Source: Euryodendron excelsum
Lineage: Eukaryota > Streptophyta > Magnoliopsida > Ericales > Pentaphylacaceae
Assembly (NCBI GenBank): GCA_033060915.1
Contig: CM065380.1
Location: forward strand, 42,441,001-42,505,000
Direction: 5' to 3'
Length of the DNA: 64,000 nt
Made by a program: the position numbers and the translations under genes. Below the pieces are notes generated by a model, which was given only the letters and a program-made list of their open reading frames with translations, was not told where the DNA came from and ran no database searches. This document shows, one piece after another, positions 48,112-60,639 of the stretch (its first letter is position 1; every line of letters starts with the position of its first letter).

Positions 48112-49119
48112 TTAATTCTTAAGATTATCAAGATCAATTTTGGAAATATTATGTTCAAGTTTTAAATCACGTAATTCTTTTTTGACAGAGTTGATTTCAG
48201 TTTGTAAATCTTGAATAGTTATAGGGGAGGACTTAGAAGTTTGGTCAAATCTTTTGAGAATATCATTGAGATTATAAGGGTTATTGAATAATGAAATATC
48301 TTGGGTAGGTTTGTCAGCAGAAGTTAAACTTTGTTTAAGTTGGAGTAAATAATCTTTTTTAACTTGAGGATCAGAAATTTTATCTATAACATCAAGAAGT
48401 AATTCTTGTTCTTTTGTAATAACATTAATAGTATGTGTGGTTGGACATTGACAATTCGTTTTTATAATTTGGTCAGGTTCAGGGGAAGAAGAAGAAGTAT
48501 GAGGTTCGTCTCCGTCAGAAGAAGATTGGGATACAATTTCATCTATTTGTAATTCATCATCAGAGAGGGAAGGATTATCAGAAGCATCAGAATTTAAGAA
48601 TAAATGCATAAGTTGTTGTTTAAGTGTTTCATCAATATCTAAGGAATTAATTTTCTGATTCATTCGACACTGATTTTTATAGTGGCCAACTTTACCACAT
48701 TTGTAACATGTGGGAATTTTTCTGGTGTGTTTAGAAACATGTTTAGGTTTAGATGGAGAAGTTTTAATAGGAGGTTGTGTATGGGGTTTCTGGTAAAAAA
48801 CATTGGAACTTGGTTTGGGTTTTCGAAAGAATCGTCGTGCAGAAGTAGTGCGAGGTTTTCGTCGGGAAGGGGGTATGATTTGTGTGGTATTTTCAAAACC
48901 AAATTGTTGGCAAAAGGTACCTAATTCACGTTTGGAAGTGGCTAAATCCTTTTGTAATTGTTGGTTAAGTTTGAAGTTGGTACAAAGTTCAAGACCTTGG
49001 GTTTGGATGGCATTAATTAAGTCACCATAAGTGAGTTGTTCATAAGGAACAACTCCATTGTTGTTTTCTTTGAGTTTGTCTTTGACCTTTTGAGAAAATA
49101 GTTTGGGAAGACCATCTAA
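48112..49119 (-). pseudogene. Endogenous caulimovirid coat protein, C-terminal part (minus copy)
   Basis: An open frame of about 336 viral codons: DGLPKLFSQKVKDKLKE, a basic Arg/Lys/Ser region, the zinc knuckle CYKCGKVGHYKNQC (48667-48708), then an acidic Ser/Asp-rich tail (DASDNPSLSDDELQ) and a likely coiled coil (LQTEINSVKKELRDL). The architecture is that of the caulimovirid capsid protein. The N-terminal half is missing because the copy breaks at 49119 and meets the oppositely oriented copy; the first residues of the open frame (MSLALGGEASG) are read-through of that junction. Confidence 0.85.
48405..49119. repeat. Left arm of 715-bp inverted repeat (partner 50126-50840)
   Basis: Reverse complement of 50126-50840 with no net length difference and few substitutions: by eye about six amino-acid changes (for example KVKD/KVKE, SKRE/SKGE, ELQ/ELK). 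The arms are separated by 1,006 bp. Confidence 0.9.
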
Positions 49120-50840
49120 GCCTGATGCTTCACCTCCTAATGCCAAAGACATTTCTAATATTTTACAACAAAATAATTTTACAAATCAAACACTTAAAAC
49201 TATAGGTGACCAATTAACTCGTGTAGAAAACTTTATCAACAAAGATCAAGTCACTACACGCACTATTACCGAAACCCCTCTATTTACACCACATGAAGTC
49301 CCTTCATATCATCAAAATGAATTAAATAATCAAGACTTTTCTTCTCAAATTGATCACAAACTTGCACAACTTGATCATGTTCTCCGTGTTGTCACTGCAC
49401 TTGACACACCTCCATCTACTTCTAAAGCTATTAATACTTTATCTCAACCAACCCTTTCTGAAGTTGAAGCGATTGAACAAACCATGAATGATTCCCAACC
49501 TTTAGAACTTAATACTACCCAGAATAAAAGACAAAAATGGAAATATCAAAACCGCTATGAATCTAATAACACCAAAAATTATTATCCTCGTCCTACTCTT
49601 CTTGATATGCAATATGAAGAAAGAAATCAATTCACTCAAGCTGCTTATCATGGTGGTACCATTTATGAATGGAATTTTGATGGTATGACTGAATATCATA
49701 TTCTTAACAAACTTCAAGAAATGACAATGGTTGCTTTAGCCTACAAAACTAAATAAAAATCTTCTGATTTTACTGTTGCTCAAGCTTTAGTTGTTGGTTT
49801 TATTGGTCATCTTAAAGGATGGTGGGATCATCTTCTCACCTCTTCTGAACGTACTCAAATCCTTACTGCAATCAAAACTGATTCAAATGGTACACCCATC
49901 AAAACTGAAGACAATCAAACAATTGAAGATGCAGTTAGTACCCTTATCTTTTCCATTTCTAGGCACTTCTTAAGGCGTCCTTCCAAAGTCCAAGCTGTTA
50001 TCTCTGAAATCCTCAATAATCTTCGATGTCCAAAACTCCAAGATTTTCGTTGGTATAAAGATGTTTTCTTAACCAAAGTTATGTTACGTGATGATTGTCG
50101 TCAAACACATTGGAAAGAAAAATTTTTAGATGGTCTTCCCAAACTATTTTCTCAAAAGGTCAAAGAAAAACTCAAAGAAAACAACAATGGAGTTGTTCCT
50201 TATGAACAACTCACTTATGGTGACTTAATTAATGCTATCCAAACCCAAGGTCTTGAACTCTGTACCAACTTCAAACTTAACCAACAATTACAAAAGGATT
50301 TAGCCACTTCCAAAGGTGAATTAGGTACCTTTTGCCAACAATTTGGTTTTGAAAATACCACACAAATCATACCCCCTTCCCGACGAAAACCTCGCACTAC
50401 TTCTGCACGACGATTCTTTCGAAAACCCAAACCAAGTTCCAATGTTTTTTACCAGAAACCCCATACATAACCTCCTATTAAAACTTTTCCATCTAAACCT
50501 AAACATGTTTCTAAACACACCAGAAAAATTCCCACATGTTACAAATGTGGTAAAGTTGGCCACTATAAAAATCAGTGTCGAATGAATCAGAAAATTAATT
50601 CCTTAGATATTGATGAAACACTTAAACAACAACTTATGCATTTATTCTTAAATTCTGATGCTTCTGATAATCCTTCCCTCTCTGATGATGAATTAAAAAT
50701 AGATGAAATTGTATCCCAATCTTCTTCTGACGGAGACGAACCTCATACTTCTTCTTCTTCCCCTGAACCTGACCAAATTATAAAAAACAATTGTCAATGT
50801 CCAACCACACATACTATTAATGTTATTACAAAAGAACAAG
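49120..50840 (+). pseudogene. Endogenous caulimovirid coat protein (plus copy)
   Basis: One frame runs from the junction to about 50840 with two in-frame stops (TAA at 49754-49756 and 50468-50470). It has a Gln/Asn-rich N part, then YEWNFDGMTEYHILNKLQEM, GFIGHLKGWWDHLL and LRCPKLQDFRWYKDVFLTKV of the capsid core, the zinc knuckle at 50537-50578 and the start of the acidic tail. Homology to the minus copy ends at 50840. No movement protein or translational activator was seen in either copy. Confidence 0.85.
50126..50840. repeat. Right arm of 715-bp inverted repeat
   Basis: See the left arm. The pairing breaks exactly after GAACAAG: the plus copy continues TATTTAG and the minus copy continues with viral AATTACTTC. 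Confidence 0.9.
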
Positions 50841-51839
50841 TATTTAGATTCAAAATTATATAAAGATTAATACCTATGGGTGATCTAGATGTACCTTAGC
50901 TGGTCAACATTTTACACCTCCAGGTGTCGACACCTCAGGACAGAGATAAACAAATTTGCAGTAAAAGGTTTCATGTGACGACTCCTAAGGTCAAGGGTCA
51001 ACCCCTCGGCACCTTAGCTCGAAAATGAAACTTCTCAAACATGGTTTTTCATCTCCAACCTACTCTAACACTTCACATAAACTCATCAAAGACTCCAAAG
51101 TACAATACCAAGCCATAAATAAAATCAAACACAAACAAAAACATGTTCACCAAAATGAATCAAGGCTTTCACCATGAAAGCCCTCATTAACCTTCTCCTC
51201 CATCACCTCCCTCTAACTCCAATAAGATGAAAACATACTATCATACATTAATCAATGCAAATAACATGAAACCAACAAGAACATAATGAATCTTACCTTA
51301 ATTAATGAATTCAAGATGAACACAACTTTTTCCCTTTGAATTCTCTTTGAATTATCTTCTTTTCCTTCCTTTGCTCCCAACCAATTCTCCTATCAAGCAC
51401 CTTAATCTCTACACAAGCTCCTCTTTTCTCTCTCCTCTCTTGCCAGCCAAGTTAGATACAAAGATATATCTAACTCTACACTTGTCACAAGAGCACACCT
51501 TACTAGGTTAAGCACACACTTAGGTGTCTCACACACACACACACACCCACACCCAACTTTCACCTCCTCCTTCTTCGCTAATCACCAACTTAGCATAATT
51601 AACCATGATTAGGTTAATTAAACATGATTAATATAAGATAATTCATGTGATTAATTAAGCTAATTAAACATAGATTAAGCCCACTGATCACCCCTTGATC
51701 TTACTTAAAAGTATGAAAATCTCACTATAACTTTCATATGTTAAAATATGTTAAAAGCACCTCAATTAGTATTAACACCTCACAAAATACATTGAAATCA
51801 AGCTAAGAATGAAGTTAAGAGAATTAGGGTCTCATAAGT
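50841..51839. mobile_element. Unclassified AT-rich sequence, possibly an LTR fragment
   Basis: No coding frame. It contains GACTCCTAAGGTCAAGGGTCAACCCCTCGGCACC, a type of sequence I associate with plant Ty3/Gypsy LTRs, a (CA)8-type microsatellite at about 51529-51546, and TTAATTAA-rich text. I cannot assign ends or orientation. Confidence 0.3.
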
Positions 51840-53110
51840 ACTAACTATGTGCATTTTTTTTTTGTAGGTGGACCCTTGTTCACATTTTTAATTTATGCTC
51901 ATAAACTGCCATATATGTTATGTATGATAGAATGTATAGGAGTTATTGGGCTCTTTCTTCTAATTTCTAAAATCACACACACACTTGCATATGCAGCTTC
52001 ATGGAATATTGACCCTGGTAACTACCTTCTAGTTAGACAGGGAAACAGTATATTGACTGTTGGTGGTAGGCAGATGTGTCACCTAACCAACGGTCTTTAG
52101 ATAGTTCCCCTACTCGAATCACCAATCTATAATGGCACCACCCCAGGGAGTGGGCCTAGAATTGAAGATCTGGGAGCCGACCTTTTTAGGAAGCCTTAGT
52201 AGCCCTCAACCTCATGTTCATATAGCACCCATGCATAACCAAACCTCTGCCCAGTTTTAGACACATGTTTTTCAAATACCAAGGAGGAAAGAGTGACTGC
52301 TTTTTAGTTTTCTTACTCCTACTATTATTATGTTTACATATGTGAATGCTTTGCTATCAATATCTTGTCATTCATGCTATTAAACTGTTCATGCATATGT
52401 AATCATCCCAAGGCAAGAGTTCTTAAGTAACTTAAGCCACTTGCACTCTATATATATGATCAATCTCTAAGAGAATGGCTCACGAGCCAATCTCAAATCA
52501 TAAGCCTATCCAATTCCTAAAGTTTCCAAACCCTAAGGATCATGGCATGCATCCAAGAATCATTTCATAAGAGGGGTCCCAATCCCTCTCGCTTAAGGAG
52601 ATAAGGTCGCCACAAGATAAGGGGTAATCCGGAGACGAGGTCATTCAACAACCTTCCGATATCAGTAGGATGAAACTGAAGACTCGAAAAGAAGTTTAGG
52701 TAGATAGGTGGAAAGTCCCATGGAAAATATTCCCTTTCCCCAATCTATGTAATTTCAGCTTTCTATCTCAAAAGAAATAAAATTGCTCTTTCTATTTTCC
52801 TTGAATGAATGGTTGTACAGGATGTATAAAATAGGTGCTGGTATGGTATCTACATACAGGGGCAATCTCTTATCTCCAAAATGAGCCTTAGCATCATACT
52901 TAAATTCTGAAAAATAGGGACACCTCTAGGGTAGGTATTGCATAAATGCTTTCCAGGGATAAGTACTAAATTTTTTCTTGTGTTTTGCCTTTTTTGTTTT
53001 CCTCTCTCTTTCCCTTATTCCACAGGAATTAAAAACATATTCAACTTATCATTACTCTGAAAGCAAGGAAAGGACAAGACTTGGCACCGTCTGCTGCCTG
53101 AGAACCAATC
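51840..53110 (+). mobile_element. Leader (5' UTR) of element D
   Basis: Colinear with the leader of element A on the opposite strand: GGCACCACCCCAGGGAGTGGGCCTAG at 52133, AAGAGGGGTCCCAATCCCTC at 52570 and ACATACAGGGGCAATCTC at 52854 each have counterparts. It then passes straight to the post-gag frame, so the gag gene has been deleted from this copy. No PBS or LTR end precedes it. Confidence 0.65.
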
Positions 53111-53134
53111 ATCACAAAGCACAAAACATCACTG

Positions 53135-53638
53135 ATGGCTAACGGAGTAGAAACCACCGCTGATTGGTCAATTGAAGAATTCATAGAGGAGGTCCATGTT
53201 GCTGATGGGTGGGGAGAAGAATTCCTGCACCCAAGATATGCTGAGGCTGAAACCCTTCTGGCCAAGAATCTATGGCCCGCAAAAGAGTATAACTACGAAT
53301 ATATGGGTTGGGGGATGGTTGAGCCAAAATTGCCAATGGCACCATTCGTTTTTATGGAGGACGACCTCGCCTGCTTGTTTGCAGAATACGAAGGAATGAA
53401 GGAAGGATAGATCCATAACCGTACTAACCTCAACCATCCCTTGGAGGAGTCACCCATCTGCCCTACACCTAATGAGTTGGACACCGAAGAGGATGGCATA
53501 ATTCCAAACCCTACTAAGGGTTCTGGACCAAGAGCCTGCAAGGAAGGGATGTCCTCCAAAATTCATCCACTTTCTTTCTATCATTTTACATTTCTTGTCA
53601 TTAATTTGCATGTTTCATTTAAACTCGTACCATGTTAA
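53135..53638 (+). pseudogene. Post-gag reading frame of element D
   Basis: Homologue of the element B frame at 13300-13905. It has VADGWGEEFLHPRYAEAE, WPAKEY, then MEDDLACLFAEY, a TAG at 53408-53410 and, in the same frame, EEDGIIPNPTKGSG and SSKIHPLSF to 53638. The ATG at 53135 is the first in frame, but because gag is deleted just upstream it need not be the original start. Function unknown; no domain recognised. Confidence 0.55.
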
Positions 53639-53639
53639 G

Positions 53640-55319
53640 GCTTGTTGAATGAGATAATAGCAATTTTCTTCTATATTCTTATGAATGGTGGAGTGCTTCT
53701 AGGAAATTACTCTTCAATCAATAACCCTGCTTGGTGGGTGTGATAGCATTAGCAACCCATCCAAAGCAAGAAATCCTTAAAAAGAGAGAAAAGGCAGATC
53801 CAATTCGAGAGTGTGAAGTTTACCTAAAAAGTAACACTTGAATGGCATCTGAGCTAAGCGATGGGTAGTGGAGCTATCAAAAGGAAGAGGAGCCATTGTT
53901 CTATCCTTCTGCTAAAAGCAAATGACTCTCTTTGCATAACCCACTAGAGCCGAAGGTGTTTCTTAATCAAAACCCCAAACAAGAGTTGCTTTTTGCATAC
54001 TGGAGCAGACACTGGTAGTGAATGAGCCCATACATTAACAGTTGCCGTCTGAAAGACATCGTTGGAACTTTGAACTAAGCTTTATAGACTAAGCAATCTT
54101 CTTGAAATGAAGAAAGACCCTCATTTCCTCTACCATACAGTTAAAAATACAACCATTGCAAAGCCCATTTGAGCCATTTGCATTTTTTTCAAAACACCAA
54201 CCCAATGATCACTACCCACACTGGGTTAAGGCAAAAACATGAGTACGTCTCTCAAAGTCGAGAGGGCAGAATGAAGCTAGAAAGCAAGCATGAGATTAGC
54301 TGTCTACAAAAAAAAAAAAAAAAAAAAGAAAGAAAGAAAGAAAAGATAAAAGAAGTCAAAAAAAAAAAAAAATACAAGTATTACCCAAGGATCCTAATAA
54401 AGGACATGAGGTTTACAAGAGAGCAAGTCTTTTATTTAAAAAAAAAAAAAAAAGTCTTGCCAAAAGTGATCATGGGTTCTCATAAGCCAAGTAGAGATAA
54501 ATAGGATTTTCAGCCTTTATCTGTCCTTTCAAACACCCCAAAACCTGGTCCACATTATGGTCCAAAGAAAAGTCCTGTTGGTTCAAAGAAAATTGTTTAG
54601 TCTAAATAAGCTTGATCAAAGTGATAGTAACACACACACACACATACAAGATGGCATTCACATGGGCATGTCTCATTACCAAGAGCGGCTTTGGTCTTAT
54701 GCAACCTCAGTTAAAGATAATAGTTTTGTGCCTATAAAATTTTTCATTTCAACCCTTGAACCCAGCCTATGTTATGGTCCAAAAAAAAGTCTACTCAGAT
54801 TGAGGGCTTAGCTGCCTATTGTTATGCTAAGGTCATGAAAGTTGTTGCTCGAGCTATGTCCGAAAAGGTCAGCCATCCCTGAACACTAACCCTCTAAGAG
54901 GTAGCATCAAAGGTATCACTGCCAAGATGGTGCAAAATGCTATCACATTATAGCCAAAAAAGGGGATAGATGATGAAGGGGTAAAAACCACAACAAGAAG
55001 GATACCCCCATTTTCAAGAATATAAGTCTGGGGCATTCAAAAAGGTTTTTTCTCTCACAAGTGCACATTCATGATGTCTACATCCCTATTTAGTAAAAAT
55101 TTTGGCATGAGGTTCGCATACATTCAATAACGCCTTCTGCATAAACAAGCACACAAGCACATTCTGCATATATCATCCAATCATCCCACGAACATCAGCA
55201 TATCCATCATGTTTTAAAGTTACAATACCAAAATGAAAGGCCATAAAATAAAAATCATTTGACAAAGTCTAAAATGTCCAAATACTCATGAAAAGGCAAA
55301 TCATGATGGAGGTGCATCC
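53640..55319 (+). mobile_element. Conserved non-coding region of element D
   Basis: Colinear with element B 13906-15837. GAGCTAAGCGATG near 53850 matches 14270, and CCACATTATGGTCC (54549) with CCTATGTTATGGTCC (54767) are the same direct repeat as in A and B. It includes A-rich/purine tracts at 54307-54370 and 54437-54454 and a (CA)n run at 54632-54646. No credible coding frame. Confidence 0.6.
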
Positions 55320-56740
55320 AAATCAAAGTTGCCCCAGTCGACTGGATCAAGAAGAGACAAATCAAGGGCAACTTGCGAGCCACCGGCTCACTGCAAGAGA
55401 ACCAGAAAAGCCAAGTCAACATAAGTGATAGATAAATACAGCTACTATGAATGTAAAAAATCTAAAAGAAGAGAAAACAAAATGGGCTCACCAAATCACC
55501 ACCCATTCGAGCTAACTGGGCAGATAAGGTAGCCACCTCTGCCTGATACTGATCCCTTTGGTCTTTCATGGCTGCAAACTCTGCTGGAGGCACATAACCC
55601 TATGAACGGTGCCATAAATCCACCACCTCGTGACCTATGACCACACCTCCTACCATTACATCAAAGGAAGTCAAGCCTCCTATGGATCTCTTAGCAAAAT
55701 AGGTCGTATAATCAACATTAGGCAGAAGTAAGGAGGTAGCACCTGACTGACGCTCAATCAATGGTATAATAGTATCCCCACAGAAAAGCCCATACATATA
55801 CTGGGGTGGAACATTGGCAGCTGGAAACTCGTCTTGAAACTAACACCAATGCCTCTCTTCTAAATATGTCTCCCAAGACTTGGCACATATAAATGAGACT
55901 CTAGACAAAGATATCGGGATAAGATACGTTATAGTCTCATAATACTTTGAACCAATAAAAGGTCTCCATGTCACGTCATCCGGTACCAATTGCTCTAAGT
56001 TCGCCCGAATAGTGACAAAATCCATGATCTCAGAACGATGGTCAACTTGACGACGCACCCACCTCAAGGCCCACGGATAAGAGTCAGCCATACGGACCCA
56101 AAGACGGCGAACGGGTAGGTACTCGTAACTCCACCAAATCAAAAAAGGCCAGAAGCTAATCATACTGCTCTAACAGGCTGAAGTCCTCCATCCCATACAC
56201 CCAAGGAAGCATGCGAAGGTGAAAGATCCCCAGTCTACACCTGTTAGGGCATCTAGATCAACCACTAAACTCACCAATGGAAGAGGGATGGTGGATTTGT
56301 TGTTGTTGTAGAAATAACTAAATACAACAAATAATAGTAACCGGTGCCTCATAATGGCCCGGCGGGCTAGTGGGGCTTTGCATTGAAATTCAGAATATGC
56401 CGGTAGTGAAGGGCAGGAATGACAGCCCTATAAAAGGTGGTATATCCAGCAAATGACAAACCTCGGCCACGTCAACGAGCCTTAGCTCAATTTGGTGACT
56501 TGTAAAGGATAACCCAATAATGATTGCCCAATCTAATGGGGTCGGCCCAAGATCAAAGCCAACAAAATGGAAAGTCCCAGTCTCCCCAAACCACCTCTTA
56601 ACAAAGCATGAACCAATCGACGATCCAACCAATCCATCTGAAGCCACATGAAAAAACTGAAGCCTATGTCCACTAAAATGAATCAATAAAAATATCTCAT
56701 TCACCTTATAATTGCATAAATCAGTAAAATATTCATCCAC
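55320..56740 (-). pseudogene. Antisense plant-mobile-domain gene in element D
   Basis: Same location and orientation as in element B. 56390-56740 gives LQFFHVASDGLVG, then FVKRWFGETGTFHFVGFDLG and PTPLDWAIIIGLSF, which is the PMD core (RWxxETxTFHF...PTLxDxxxxxGL). 55840-56163 gives WWSYEYLPVRRLW and DVTWRPF with the YLEERHW end. 55600-55797 gives the VVIGHEVVDLWHRS segment. An acidic tail after an intron ends at about 55320. Stops between the pieces show it is broken. PMD proteins are host-derived or transposon-borne nuclear factors; the role inside a retrotransposon is unknown. Confidence 0.7.
55391..55491 (-). other. Putative 101-nt intron in the element D antisense gene
   Basis: On the minus strand GGTGATTTG|GTGAGCCC is the donor and TTCTCTTGCAG|TGAGCC the acceptor, with a T-rich stretch before it. 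The segment is located like the GC...AG segment of element B. Confidence 0.5.
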
Positions 56741-57365
56741 AAAAATATAATTTATAAAATGAAGTTCAAATAATATATATAATATAAATCTACATCATCC
56801 ATACATTCAAAATAAATACATTACGAATCTATTATCCACACAAACTAGTTTTTTAATCCAAAATACACAACCTATTGTCCAACATAAATATAACAAAAAA
56901 TAACACAATCCATTCATTGACTTGCCACTCCATCAATCCCAAAAATGAATAACAGCTGTCTACTCTTTTAGAATAACCTGAGTGAAAATAAAATAATAAC
57001 AATACAATTAGTTAAACTGTTAATATATATAGGAATGTAATTAATGAAAAAATAAATGAAACAAAATTGTAATTTACATTAATAGATTTCCATGCAATAT
57101 GTCGCCCAACTGATTCACCCACAGTTGCAATCGCTTTGCGTGGTCTTTCTAAATGAGCATTAGGTTTTCTCGCATTTTAAACAAAAATTTTGTAGAAATT
57201 TTGACCTACAAGTATACCATCCACTTCTGACAATGGGTCTATACAAATAAGAAGTCCCTCTGTAACCTCGAGTTTTGGCAGCCCAAAACCAAGTAAACTT
57301 ACTTCTACAAAATCTTACAGCCATATATACAATGTTTTAATAAACAATTCAATATAAAACAATGA
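56741..57365 (+). mobile_element. AT-rich segment between the PMD gene and the satellite array
   Basis: AT-rich sequence with runs of TATAATATATATA type near 56755-56790 and no coding frame. On the minus strand it would be the upstream region of the PMD gene. Confidence 0.4.
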
Positions 57366-60300
57366 CTCAAAATGAACTTTGTGCTCTAACTCGTAAACCA
57401 GAAGACCCATGACCATTCCGTCAATTTTCACACGTCACCCGTGCCTAGACCGTGCTACGTACCAAGTTTGGGGCCTTTCAGAGACCGTTTGGAGATTTTG
57501 ATCCGTTAATCCCCGAAACTTAACACTTTATAACTTCACTTATTCTAAAATAGAAAAAATTTGATAACTCCCAAACCGAGAGTCGCATAACCATTCCGTT
57601 AGTTCCCACCCGTCATCTGTGCCAAGACCGTGCTACGTACCAAGTTTGGGCCTGTTCAGAGGCCGTTCAAGGATTTTGAGCTGTTAATACCCGAAACTTA
57701 ACACTTTATAACTTAAATTGTTCTAAAACGAAAAAAAAATTGATAACTCCCAAACCGAGAGTCGCGTGACCATTCCGTCAGTTCCAACCCGTTATCTGTG
57801 CCACGACTGTGCTACATACCAAGTTTGGGCCCGTTCGGAGGCCGTTTAGGGATTTTGAATCGTTAATACCCAAAACTTAACACTTTATAACGTAAATTGT
57901 TCTAAAACGAAAAAAAATTTGATAACTCCCAAACTGAGAGTCGCGTGACCATTCCGTCACTTCCCACACCTCACCCGTGCCTAGACCAAGCTACGTACTA
58001 AGTTTGGGGCTGTTCAGAAGCTGTTTGAGGATTTTGAGCCATTAATACCCAAAACTTAACACTTTATAACATAAATTGTTCTAAAATGGAAAAAATTTGA
58101 TAACTCCTAAACCGAGAGTGGCGTGATCATTCCGTCAGTTCCCACATGTCACCCGTGCCTAAACCGTGCTACATACTAACTTGGGGCCATTTGGATGCCA
58201 TTTAGGGATTTTGAGCCGTTAATACCCAAAGCTTAACACTTTATAACTTAAGTTGTTCTAAAACGTAAAAAAATTGATAACTCCCAAACCGAGAGTCCCA
58301 TGACCATTCCGTCAGTTTCCACACGTCACTCGTGCCTAGAACGTGCTACGTACAAAAGTTCGGGGCGGTTCAAAGGCCGTTTGAAAATTTTGAGCCGTTA
58401 ATACCCAAAACTTAACACTAAAATAACTTAAGTTGTTCTAAATCAAAAAAATTTGATAACTCCCAAACCGAGAGTCGTGTGACCATTCCATCAGTTCCCA
58501 CACATCACCCGTGCCTAGACCGTGCTACGTACCAAGTTTGGGGCCGTTTGGAGGCTGTCTGGGGATTTTGAGCCGTTAATACCCGAAACTTAACACTTTA
58601 TAACTTAAGTTGTACTAAAACGGAAAAAAACCAAGAGTCCCGTGACCATTCCATTAGTTCTCACACGACACCCATGCCTAGACCGTGCTACGCACCAAGT
58701 TTGGGGCCGTTTGGGGATTTTAAGCTCTTAATACCCGAAATTTAACACTTTATAACTTAACATATTCTAAAACAGAAAAAATTTGATAACTCCGAAACCG
58801 AGAGTCCCGTGACTATTCCGTCAGTTCCCACACATCACCCGTGCCTAGACCGTACTACGTACCAAATTTGGGGCCGTTCGGAGGCCGTTTGGGGATTTTC
58901 AGCCGTTAATACTTGAAACTTAACACTTTATAACTTAAGTTATTCTAAAACACAAACATTTTGATAACTCCAAAATCAATAGTTGCGTGACCATTTTGTC
59001 AGTTCCCACACATCACTCGTGCATAAACCGTGCTACGTACTAACTTTGGGGCCGTTCAGAGGCCATTTGGAGATTTTGAGCCGTTAATACCTAAAACTTA
59101 ACACTTTATAACTTAAGTGGTTCTAAAATGGAAAAAATTTGATAACTCCTAAACCGGGAGTTGCGTGACCATTCCGTCAGTTTCCACACATCACCCGTGC
59201 CTGGACCGTACTACATACCAAGTTTGGGGCCGTTTGCAGGCTGTTTGGGGATTTTGAGCCATTAATACCCGAAACTTAATACTTTATAACTTAAGTTGCT
59301 CTAAAACAGAAAAAATTTGATAACTCTCCAACCGAGAGTCCCGTGACTATTCTGTCAGTTCCCACACGTCACCCGTGCCTAGACTGTACTACGTACCAAG
59401 TTTGGGACAATTCTGAGGCCGTTTGGAGATTTTTAGCCGTTAATACCCGAAATTTAATACTTTATAACATAAGTTGTTCTAAAACACAAACAATTTGATA
59501 ACTCCGAAACTGATAGTCGTGCAACCATTCTGTCAGTTCCCACACGTCACCCCTGCCTAGACAGTGTTACGTATCAAGTTTAGGGTTGTTCGGAGGGCGT
59601 TTGGGGATTTTGAGCAGTTAATACCTAAAAATTAACACTTTATAACTTAAGTTGTTCTAAAACGGGAACAAATTTATAACTCCCAAACCAAGAGTTGGGT
59701 GACCATTCCGTCTATTCCCACACATCATCCGTACCTAGACAATGCTACATACTAAGTTTGGAGTTGTTTGGAGGTTGTTTGGGAATTTTGTGCCGTTAAT
59801 ACCTGAAAGTTAACACTTTATAACGTAAGTTGTTCTAAAATGGAAAAAATTTGATAACTCCTAAACTAGGAGTCGCGTGACAATTCCGTTAGTTCTCACA
59901 CGTCACCCGTGCCTAGACCGTGCTAGGTACCACGTTTGGGGCCGTGTGGAGGCTGTTTGGTGATTTTGAGCCATTAACATTTGAAACTTAACACTTTATA
60001 ACTTAGGTTGTTCTAAAACAGAAAAAAATTAATAACTCCAAAACCGAGAGTCGCGTGACCATTCCGTTAGTTCCCACACGTCACCCGTGCCTAGATCGTG
60101 CTACGTACCAACTTTGGGGCCGTTTGGAGGCTATTTGGAGATTTTAAGCCGTTAATATCCGAAACTTAACACTTTATAATTTAAGTTGTTCTAAGACGGA
60201 ATAAATTTGATAACTCCCAAACCGAGAGTCCCGTGACCATTCCGTCAATTCACACACTTCCCCCTCTGCCTAGACTGTGGTACGTACCATGTTTGGGGCC

Positions 60301-60449
60301 GTTTGAAGGCTATTTGGGGATTTTTAGCCGTTAATATCCGAAACTTAACACTTTATAACTTAAGTTTGTTCTAAAACGGAAAAAATTTGATAACTCCCAA
60401 ACCGAGAGTCCCTTGACCATTCTGTCTATTCCCACTCGTCTCAGGTGCC
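57366..60449. repeat. 179-bp tandem repeat array, about 17 copies
   Basis: Unit landmarks in order: GATAACTCCCAAACCGAGAG, CGTGACCATTCCGTCAGTTC, CACACGTCACCCGTGCCTAG, ACCGTGCTACGTACCAAGTT, TGGGGCCGTTCGGAGGCCGT, GATTTTGAGCCGTTAATACC, CGAAACTTAACACTTTATAA. ACTTAACAC falls at 57518, 57696, 57875 and 58054 (178-179 bp steps). Copies differ by scattered substitutions; the ones around 58621-58720 lack short segments. The first unit is partial. The array is cut at GTGCCT by LTR H. Confidence 0.95.
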
Positions 60450-60639
60450 TATAAGCACCCTATTTTTTACCGCTCGGCAGTCTACACTCCGTCCATACTT
60501 GTTTTCAAGTCATTGTGGGCATATTCCTATCGAAACCAATTCTCTAGGTCCAAATCCCGTCTGTCCATCGCTTCGCGGGCCTGTCAGCCCCAAATAGAGG
60601 CAAAATGACCAAAATGCCCTTAGGGGCATTGTCCTTTCT

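Noticed and set aside
46018..50840. Intact, possibly active pararetrovirus
   Set aside because: Only partial genes are present, each with stops or frameshifts, and neither a movement protein nor a complete genome is seen.
53041..53265. Minus-strand 74-residue frame
   Set aside because: Shadow of the conserved plus-strand post-gag frame.
57366..60449. CRISPR-like array or rDNA spacer
   Set aside because: Units are contiguous 179-bp repeats without spacers, in a plant genome; no rRNA coding sequence nearby.
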